This document shows, one piece after another, positions 6,864 to 11,776 of a DNA stretch of 11,776 nt; the first letter of the stretch is position 1; every line of letters starts with the position of its first letter. Position numbers and translations under genes: made by a program. Origin of the DNA: CBDDRG01 sp051306415 (GTDB lineage Bacteria > Pseudomonadota > Gammaproteobacteria > Pseudomonadales > Porticoccaceae); contig JBPPNE010000348.1 of assembly GCA_051306415.1 (NCBI GenBank), positions 1 to 11,776 on the forward strand, read 5' to 3'. Below the pieces are notes generated by a model, which saw nothing but the letters and a program-made list of their open reading frames with translations, was not told the origin of the DNA and ran no database searches.

Positions 6864-8219
6864 TCAATCGCCGTCACGCGCGTTGCCCGTGCCGAGGACG
6901 GCGGGCCGCTCGCCGCCGGTCGCCCAGTCGAGAATCTGTGCCAGATGCAGTATCGGAATCGGCGGTTGCGCGTCACCCGACGCCAGTTTCGACTGCAGCT
7001 GGGTGATGCAGCCGATATTAGCGCTGACGGCGATGGTCGCGCCGGTGGCGGCGATGGCGTCCGCCTTGTCGCCGCCCAGGCGCTCGGCGAACTCCGGCTG
7101 CAACAAATTGTAGGTGCCGGCGGAGCCGCAACACAGATGCGGATTCTGCGGCTCGCGCACGTCGAACCCGCAGGCTTGCAATACCCTGATCGGCGCGCTC
7201 TTTTCGTTGAGGCCGTGTTGCAGCGAGCAGGGGCTTTGCCAAGCCACCGCCACGCCGTCGCCGATATTAGGAACAACGCGCAACGGCGTTAACGCGGACA
7301 GCTCATCGAGCAACTGCGACAGGTCTTTTACGCGGGTGGCGAGCCGCACTGCGTCCGCATCATCCGGCAGCAGGTGCGCGTAATCCTTCAGGTGCGAGCC
7401 GCAGCCGGAGGCAGTCATCAGCACGGCATCCACCGCCGAGGGCGAATCAGCGCGCACCAGTCCGCGCCAGGCTTCGAGGTTTCGCCGCACCATCGCCTGC
7501 GCCGGCGCGCCCTTGCCAAGGTGATGAGGCAGTGCGCCGCAGCAACCGGCAGCGGTGGGCGGCACCACGACCGTGCAGCCGTGGCGGCGCAGCAGGCGCA
7601 GCGTGGCGGCATCGATGTCCGGCGCCAGCACGCCCTGCACGCAGCCTGTCATCAGTGCGACTCTCCTGATTTCAGTTCCTTCGGCCGGGTAAGTTGCCGG
7701 CCGAATGGCAGTGCTCGTGGACGGCAAATCACTGGGCACCATGCGCGTGAGTGCGTCGATACGTAACGAGAACCGCCCGGCCCGGCGCAGCAGCGGCCGG
7801 CTCCAGCGCCCGGCGACGAGGGCGAATCTGAACCAGCCCTGCTTCGGCAGTAGCCATGCCAGCAGCGCGCGCAACAACCGGTCGAACAGTGGGCGCTGGT
7901 ACTTTTCCTCGATCAACTCGCGAGCCTGATCGATCAGGCGGCGATAGGACACGCCGGAAGGGCAGGTGCTCTCGCAGCTCAGGCACGACAGGCAGTGGTC
8001 GAGGTGCGTTACCGTCAATGGCGTCGGCACGGCACCGGTTTCGAGCAGATCCTGAATCAGCGCAATGCGCCCGCGCGGGCTTTCTAGTTCATCGCTGGTG
8101 ATGCGGTAGGTCGGGCAGGTCGCAGTGCAGAAGCCGCAGTGCACACATTTGCGCAGCACTTCCTCGGCGATGCGGATGCCGGGCTCAGTGCGTTGCGAAT
8201 CGGTGAAGTGCGTCTGCAT
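6864..8219 (-). CDS. glcF: Glycolate oxidase iron-sulfur subunit GlcF
   Basis: This 451-residue subunit passes electrons from the GlcD/GlcE flavoproteins towards the membrane quinone pool. Two ferredoxin-type [4Fe-4S] motifs are complete: C25-C28-C31-C35 (CVHCGFCTATCP) and C76-C79-C82-C86 (CLSCLSCESTCP). The C-terminal half carries the paired CCG modules of the GlcF/HdrD family: MTGCVQGVLAP, AAGCCGALPHHLGK, TASGCGSHLKDY and HLCCGSAGTYNLLQ. The family usually has 400-450 residues; the last ~20 residues here are an unconserved tail. It starts 9 bp after the glcE stop, consistent with one mRNA and coupled translation, and its own Shine-Dalgarno is weak. The order D-E-F is the classical glc arrangement. 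The heterodisulfide-reductase-like CCG modules alone would not separate it from LutA-type or glycerol dehydrogenase subunits, but the adjacent glcD and glcE do. Confidence 0.96.
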   Translation of the reverse strand: MQTHFTDSQRTEPGIRIAEEVLRKCVHCGFCTATCPTYRITSDELESPRGRIALIQDLLETGAVPTPLTVTHLDHCLSCLSCESTCPSGVSYRRLIDQARELIEEKYQRPLFDRLLRALLAWLLPKQGWFRFALVAGRWSRPLLRRAGRFSLRIDALTRMVPSDLPSTSTAIRPATYPAEGTEIRRVALMTGCVQGVLAPDIDAATLRLLRRHGCTVVVPPTAAGCCGALPHHLGKGAPAQAMVRRNLEAWRGLVRADSPSAVDAVLMTASGCGSHLKDYAHLLPDDADAVRLATRVKDLSQLLDELSALTPLRVVPNIGDGVAVAWQSPCSLQHGLNEKSAPIRVLQACGFDVREPQNPHLCCGSAGTYNLLQPEFAERLGGDKADAIAATGATIAVSANIGCITQLQSKLASGDAQPPIPILHLAQILDWATGGERPAVLGTGNARDGD

Positions 8220-8228
8220 CGGGGTCGT

Positions 8229-9653
8229 CTAGATGCCTGCGTACATGCGACCGGGATTGAGCACGGCCCGGGGATCGAAGCTGCTTTTCATCCGCCGCGT
8301 CAATGCGGCCAGCGCCGGCGGCTGGGGTTGAAACACCGGCACCTCGGCGCGGCGCGCGGCGCTGGCGCGCCACAGCGTCGCGTGACCACCGCCGGGTAGC
8401 AGGGCACTGCGTATCTGTTCGGCCGATATCTCGGCCGGGCAGGATAGCCAGAGCGCGCCACCGGCCTGGTCCTGCAACCACTCGACCGCAGGTTCCGCAT
8501 TGGCGATTTGCGCGACCACGCCCGGCGCGGTTGCGGGCGGCAGCGACAGCCGCCAGATCTCTCTGGCGTCGCCAGAGTCAAGCAGCGCCAGATCGCGGAT
8601 TTCCCGCCACAACGCCAGCGACGCCGCGCTATCGAGTTCGTCGCAATCAGCACCTTCGAGCTGACCACCGCCGACGAGCAGCGTTTTCAAACCTGCAATG
8701 CGATGGCGCACCGATGGCTCCGGGCCTTCCAGGCGCAACGCTGTTACCGGCTTACCCGTCGCTCCGGCCACACCGGAGCGCGCCGCGACCCTTGCCGGCA
8801 GATGCGCGGCGCCGCTTACCACATGGGCCGACGCCACGGCGGCACTCATCAGGCGACTCGCGGCAGCATCATCAAGACCAAAGATCAGCAGCGTGCGGGT
8901 GACTTCGGGAACCGGCACGACCTTCAAGGTGACCTCCCAGAGCGCGGCCAAAGTGCCCCAGGAGCCAGCCAACAGTTTCGGCAGATCGAAGCCGGTCACG
9001 TTCTTGACCACGCGGCCACCAGCCTTGAACGACTCGCCGCGACCATTGACGGCGCGAAAGCCGAGAAAATGATCGCGCGCGGCGCCGGCGAGAAAACGGC
9101 GCGGTCCGGAAAGATTGCTGGCAACAGTCCCTCCGAGAGTGCCTCCGAGAGTACCTCCGAGAATGGCGCCGAGCGTGCCGCCCGGCGTTTGATTAGGGAT
9201 GCTCTGAACAAGTCCTTCGACAAGCTCAGGACGAACGGTAACCTGCTGATCGCGTTCGTGGTGAGTCCTGAGTCCGTCGAAGGGTCGAACCATGAACGGC
9301 GTCAGATTATTCAAAGCATCCCTGGCACCAGCCGTTGGCGGTGTCTGCGGCGCTGCCAACAACCGCGAATAATCCGGCGGCTCAAACGCCAGCATCTGTC
9401 CGTTCCGTGCCAGCAGCACTTCGATCTCTGCGAGTGGCGTGCCAGCGCCCGCCGTCAGCACCAGCTCGTTGGGTTCGTACTGGCCGACGCCGCTGAAACC
9501 CGCGAGGCTGAGCACATGCTCCGCTGGCACCGGCCGGCCGATGGCGGCCTTGCTGTCACTGCCCTCGACCCGCAGCGCGGTGGCATTGCTCGCCGCCCAG
9601 CGCAGGATGTCGCTGAGTTCGTCGGGCCGGGTTGGCGTAAATACCTGGGTCAA
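8229..9653 (-). CDS. glcE: Glycolate oxidase FAD-binding subunit GlcE with in-frame repeat insertion
   Basis: This encodes 474 residues, against about 350-410 for typical GlcE. Family features are LRVEGSDSKAAIGRPV (~27-42), LVLTAGAGTPLAEIE (~64-78), AFEPPDYSRLL (89-99), TVASNLSGPRR (176-186), GGRVVKNVTGFDLPKLLAGSWGTL (a PCMH FAD-binding region, ~212-235) and the C-terminal DPRAVLNPGRMYAGI. Residues ~111-155 (beginning RDALNNL and ending IPNQ) are not GlcE sequence; they are a translated palindromic repeat. They are followed by TLGG-type tetrapeptide repeats (~156-176). Both interrupt the loop just before the conserved FAD-contacting LSGPRR segment. The frame stays open throughout, so the protein may still fold. 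The start is an inferred TTG at 9653, seven bases past the glcD stop codon; no ATG/GTG fits better and no clear Shine-Dalgarno is present. The glcD stop TAG is in the same frame. Confidence 0.93.
   Translation of the reverse strand: MTQVFTPTRPDELSDILRWAASNATALRVEGSDSKAAIGRPVPAEHVLSLAGFSGVGQYEPNELVLTAGAGTPLAEIEVLLARNGQMLAFEPPDYSRLLAAPQTPPTAGARDALNNLTPFMVRPFDGLRTHHERDQQVTVRPELVEGLVQSIPNQTPGGTLGAILGGTLGGTLGGTVASNLSGPRRFLAGAARDHFLGFRAVNGRGESFKAGGRVVKNVTGFDLPKLLAGSWGTLAALWEVTLKVVPVPEVTRTLLIFGLDDAAASRLMSAAVASAHVVSGAAHLPARVAARSGVAGATGKPVTALRLEGPEPSVRHRIAGLKTLLVGGGQLEGADCDELDSAASLALWREIRDLALLDSGDAREIWRLSLPPATAPGVVAQIANAEPAVEWLQDQAGGALWLSCPAEISAEQIRSALLPGGGHATLWRASAARRAEVPVFQPQPPALAALTRRMKSSFDPRAVLNPGRMYAGI
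9129..9188. repeat. 12-bp coding tandem repeat in glcE (five degenerate units)
   Basis: Five consecutive 12-bp units begin at 9129, 9141, 9153, 9165 and 9177. The first three are nearly identical (CCTCCGAGAG core) and the last two are diverged (GCGCCGAGCG, CCGCCCGGCG). On the minus strand each unit adds a tetrapeptide of TLGG type (TPGG, TLGA, ILGG, TLGG, TLGG). The 12-bp period keeps the frame. It abuts the palindromic insertion at 9187. Confidence 0.85.
9187..9322. repeat. Palindromic dispersed repeat, copy 2 (inside glcE)
   Basis: This is the second copy of the element at 4748-4883, in the same orientation, aligned without gaps. Outer arms are well preserved: GGGATGCTCTGAACAA (9196-9211) against the reverse complement of 9307-9322, with 14 of 16 matching. 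Inner arms are 9215-9238 and 9252-9282. It lies within glcE and is translated from the minus strand as about 45 stop-free residues including PFMVRPFD and TVRPELVE. No obvious target-site duplication is visible at the ends. Conservation of the outer arms suggests this copy is younger or less decayed than copy 1. Confidence 0.92.
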
Positions 9654-9659
9654 CGTGCG

Positions 9660-11147
9660 CTACAACCGCGGCAGATGCGGAAACGGGATTTTGCCCTGAT
9701 GCACGTGCAGACGGCCGAGTTCGGCGCAGCGGTGCAGTTGCGGGAACACCTTGCCGGGATTGAGCCGGCCCTGGGGGTCGAACGCGCATTTCACCCGCAT
9801 CTGCTGATCGAGATCGCCCTGGTCGAACATGGTGCCCATGAGGTCGCGCTTCTCGACGCCGACGCCGTGCTCGCCGGTGAGCACGCCGCCGACTTCGACG
9901 CACAGCGTCAGGATCTCGGCGCCGAAGGCCTCGGCGCGTGCCAGTTCGCCGGGCAGGTTGGAGTCGTAGAGAATCAGCGGGTGCAGGTTGCCGTCGCCGG
10001 CGTGAAACACATTGGTCACGCGCAGGCCGTATTTCAGGCTCATCTGCGCCATGCGCCGCAATACATGGGGCAACTGGTGCCGCGGGATGGTGCCATCCAT
10101 GCACAGATAATCCGGCGATAGCCGACCTACCGCGGGAAACGCCGACTTGCGGCCGAGCCAGAACGCCAGGCGCTCGGCTTCGCTCGCACTCACCCGCACC
10201 GAGGTCGCGCCATTGGCACAAGCGATGGCGACCACGCGCTCCAGCAGGTGATCCACCTCCGCCGCCGGGCCGTCCAGCTCGACGATCAGCAGCGCCTCGG
10301 CGTCCAACGGATAACCAGCGTGACAAAATTCTTCAGTGGCGGCGACGATGAATTTGTCCATCATCTCCAATCCCGCCGGAATGATGCCGGCGGCGATGAT
10401 GGCGGCGACGACCTGACCGGCATCCTCGTTGCTGGCAAAGCCGAGCAGCGCCGCGCGCGCGGTTTCCGGGCGCGGCAGGATGCGCACCGTGACTTCGGTG
10501 ATAACGCCAAGCAGACCTTCGGAGCCGGTCAGCAGGCCCAGCAGGTCGTAGCCCTCCGCGTCCATGTGTTTGCCGCCGAGGCGAATGATGCTGCCGTCAA
10601 GCAACACCATTTCCAGGCCAAGCAGATTGTTGGTGGTCATGCCGTATTTCAGGCAGTGCACACCACCGGAGTTCTCCGCCACATTGCCGCCGATGGTGCA
10701 GGCGATCTGGCTCGACGGGTCAGGCGCGTAGTAAAAATTGCGCGCGGCCACCGCATCGCTCAACGCCAGATTGGTGACGCCGCTCTGCGCGGTGACGCAG
10801 CGGTTGGCGTAGTCGATATCGAGAATGCGATTGAAGCGCCCGAGCCCGATCAGCACCGCATCGGCCAGCGGCAGCGCACCGCCCGACAGCGAAGTGCCCG
10901 CACCCCGGGCCACCACCTTAACCCCGCGGCGGTGGCAGATCGACAGAATCCTGGCGACCTCCTCAACATTATCGGGCAGCACTGTGAGTAGCGGCATCTG
11001 CCGATAGGCGGTCAGCGCGTCGCAATCGTAAGCGCGCAAACCGGCGGCATCGGCGATCACCCGCGCGGTCGGCAGAAATGCCCGCAACTCCGCGATCAAA
11101 TCGTCGCGCTGCGCCAATATCCCGGCTTCTGCCGCGGGCATCTTCAA
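9660..11147 (-). CDS. glcD: Glycolate oxidase catalytic FAD subunit GlcD
   Basis: This 495-residue FAD-linked oxidase is the catalytic subunit of the GlcDEF complex, converting glycolate to glyoxylate (D-lactate to pyruvate in characterised relatives). Counting from the ATG at 11141, the PCMH FAD-binding region holds VLPDNVEEVARIL (54-66), VVARGAGTSLSGGALP (76-91), IGGNVAENSGGVHCLKYGMT (150-169) and LLGLLTGSEGLLGVITE (200-216). The C-terminal FAD-oxidase domain has NVFHAGDGNLHPL (377-389), GGVLTGEHGVGVEK (418-431) and FDPQGRLNPGKVFP (454-467). Length matches E. coli GlcD (499). The start is a choice. An AAGGAG (11155-11160) is 7 bases from an in-frame TTG at 11147 but 13 bases from the ATG at 11141, so I take the TTG; the two differ by two residues. 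A longer frame to 11327 is not supported. glcE follows within seven bases. Confidence 0.96.
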   Translation of the reverse strand: MKMPAAEAGILAQRDDLIAELRAFLPTARVIADAAGLRAYDCDALTAYRQMPLLTVLPDNVEEVARILSICHRRGVKVVARGAGTSLSGGALPLADAVLIGLGRFNRILDIDYANRCVTAQSGVTNLALSDAVAARNFYYAPDPSSQIACTIGGNVAENSGGVHCLKYGMTTNNLLGLEMVLLDGSIIRLGGKHMDAEGYDLLGLLTGSEGLLGVITEVTVRILPRPETARAALLGFASNEDAGQVVAAIIAAGIIPAGLEMMDKFIVAATEEFCHAGYPLDAEALLIVELDGPAAEVDHLLERVVAIACANGATSVRVSASEAERLAFWLGRKSAFPAVGRLSPDYLCMDGTIPRHQLPHVLRRMAQMSLKYGLRVTNVFHAGDGNLHPLILYDSNLPGELARAEAFGAEILTLCVEVGGVLTGEHGVGVEKRDLMGTMFDQGDLDQQMRVKCAFDPQGRLNPGKVFPQLHRCAELGRLHVHQGKIPFPHLPRL

Positions 11148-11154
11148 TGTCGGT

Positions 11155-11160
11155 CTCCTT
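11155..11160 (-). promoter_or_regulatory. Shine-Dalgarno of glcD
   Basis: AAGGAG on the minus strand, 7 bases from an in-frame TTG (11147) and 13 from the ATG (11141). The spacing favours the TTG as the start codon. Confidence 0.7.
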
Positions 11161-11162
11161 CG

Positions 11163-11175
11163 TTCACGTCGTGAA
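11163..11175. promoter_or_regulatory. Perfect 13-bp palindrome in the glcD leader, candidate operator
   Basis: TTCACG-T-CGTGAA is an exact inverted repeat around a single T, two bases upstream of the glcD Shine-Dalgarno. Position and symmetry suit a dimeric repressor site; glycolate and lactate oxidase operons are often controlled by GntR-family (FadR-type) regulators such as GlcC and LldR. No regulator gene is in the window. As RNA it could form a 5-bp hairpin next to the ribosome binding site instead. Confidence 0.4.
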
Positions 11176-11179
11176 AATA

Positions 11180-11195
11180 CCCGCACAGGCGCGGG
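11180..11195 (-). other. Small GC hairpin upstream of the glcD palindrome
   Basis: CCCGC/GCGGG form a 5-bp stem with a 6-nt loop. On the minus strand it is followed by TATTTT, so it could be a weak terminator or attenuator for a transcript arriving from the right, or simply leader structure. Confidence 0.25.
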
Positions 11196-11657
11196 ATAAC
11201 AGGATAGTCGCTGGCGAGCATGATGCCTAGCGTGGCGGATCGGTGTCGTCAGTTGATGTGGGTGAGGGGATATTGTCGAAAGACCGGTGTCGCGGATCGT
11301 ATCCTGCGTGCGCAGGGCGTGATTCAATTACCGGGCGATGTGTGCCCCAGCGGGCCGCGGCGATGTCTCCTCAGCCAGCAAGATCAATGTCTAGCAGCCG
11401 CCGATACAAAAAACAAGGTGCTGCTGGCCTGATGCGGCGTTGCCGTCGGTAATCGTTGCCGTCGTTTGATGGTGCGGTAAAAGTTTGGGGAACGGATGTT
11501 TAACTATTCTTGTCAGTAGCCGATGAGAAGTTATTACCGAGCAGCACTACATGGATCCTGGAGTGCTGTGGAGATGAATCGGGTCGATGCGGCAAGCGTC
11601 GCGCAGTAGAGAATTTCATCCGCGTCGCGGCGGGGACAGACTTTTCGATTTGCTAAA

Positions 11658-11765
11658 CTAGCGGGCACCGATAAACCCGAGCCCGGCAATTCCGATGACG
11701 AGCGCGTAGTGATGACCCTTGGACAATCCGCCGACACCACAGTTTTTAGCCTTCTCTACGGGCAA
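11658..11765 (-). pseudogene. Short frame with hydrophobic, sorting-tail-like C-terminus
   Basis: From a possible TTG at 11765 to TAG at 11658-11660 there are 35 codons. The product ends in YALVIGIAGLGFIGAR, a glycine-rich hydrophobic stretch closed by arginine, which resembles the membrane part of PEP-CTERM-like sorting tails. A stop lies in frame two codons before the TTG, and there is no good Shine-Dalgarno. It could be a very small membrane protein, the remnant of a longer gene broken near the window edge, or chance. Confidence 0.2.
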
Positions 11766-11776
11766 GCTCTAAGGCA

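Larger units (their letters stand above)
11148..11776. other. 629-bp region without a convincing gene
   Basis: Apart from the glcD leader signals (11155-11195), I see no protein with recognisable domains on either strand. Frames of up to about 70 codons exist but lack ribosome binding sites and look random in composition. An 11-bp direct repeat CGTTGCCGTCG occurs at 11438-11448 and 11454-11464. The glcD promoter should lie here, but no strong -35/-10 pair stands out. The rightmost ~110 bp contains a short frame with a hydrophobic C-terminus, listed separately. Confidence 0.5.

Noticed and set aside
9129..9322. CRISPR-like alternation of repeats
   Set aside because: The 12-bp units are contiguous without spacers and coding, and the palindrome is a single copy here.
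8508..10121. A 537-codon open frame on the + strand across glcE and glcD
   Set aside because: It is antisense to two well-supported genes, has no domain signature, and such long shadows are expected in GC-rich DNA. It is also open through the palindrome simply because stops are rare there.
11142..11327. N-terminal extension of GlcD to an ATG at 11327
   Set aside because: The extra 60 residues are His/Arg-rich and unlike GlcD N-termini, and the Shine-Dalgarno at 11155-11160 lies inside the extension, pointing to the later start.
11534..11740. A 68-codon minus-strand frame near the right edge
   Set aside because: No ribosome binding site, no recognisable domain and low-complexity Ser/Ala composition.

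Overview
The window reads as chromosomal DNA from a GC-rich proteobacterium, probably gamma or beta. The three-subunit glycolate oxidase (glcD, glcE, glcF), the acyl-CoA dehydrogenase pair and a dispersed palindromic repeat with a core of the type CTTCGACAAGCTCAGGACGA all fit such a host. I cannot name a genus from sequence alone.

Layout. At the left edge (3-398, + strand) is the 3' part of a small-subunit gene of the NuoB / group 4 [NiFe] hydrogenase family (HyfI/HycG-like). A 176-bp convergent gap follows. Everything recognisable after that is on the minus strand. In transcription order, from right to left, the genes are glcD (11147-9660), glcE (9653-8229), glcF (8219-6864), a VOC/glyoxalase-fold protein (6703-6179), a large acyl-CoA dehydrogenase (6131-4896), a second acyl-CoA dehydrogenase (4723-3557), a PAPS-dependent sulfotransferase (3367-2462), a class I SAM methyltransferase (2136-1273) and a PPOX-fold flavin/cofactor-binding protein (1141-575). 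The right end (11148-11776) holds the glcD leader, with a palindrome next to the Shine-Dalgarno, and otherwise no convincing gene.

How the genes may work together. GlcDEF oxidises glycolate (and D-lactate in characterised relatives) to the 2-oxoacid and passes electrons to the membrane chain. The VOC protein and the two acyl-CoA dehydrogenases form a second cluster. Residue inspection suggests the dehydrogenases are a heteromeric pair: the large one has a helix-G-type glutamate (E254, LLHERG) and the small one shows no candidate base. The sulfotransferase, methyltransferase and PPOX genes are more widely spaced. The sulfotransferase and PPOX genes are visibly poorer in GC than their neighbours, so this end looks like accessory DNA.

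Most notable observation. Two copies of a ~136-bp palindromic element are present in the same orientation (4748-4883 and 9187-9322; about 85% identical by hand count). One fills most of the gap between the two acyl-CoA dehydrogenase genes. The other lies inside the glcE reading frame, where it is read through without a stop and adds about 45 residues, next to a 12-bp tandem repeat that adds further TLGG units. This resembles the protein-coding palindromic elements known from Rickettsia. I see no CRISPR array, tRNA, rRNA, intact transposase or defence system.
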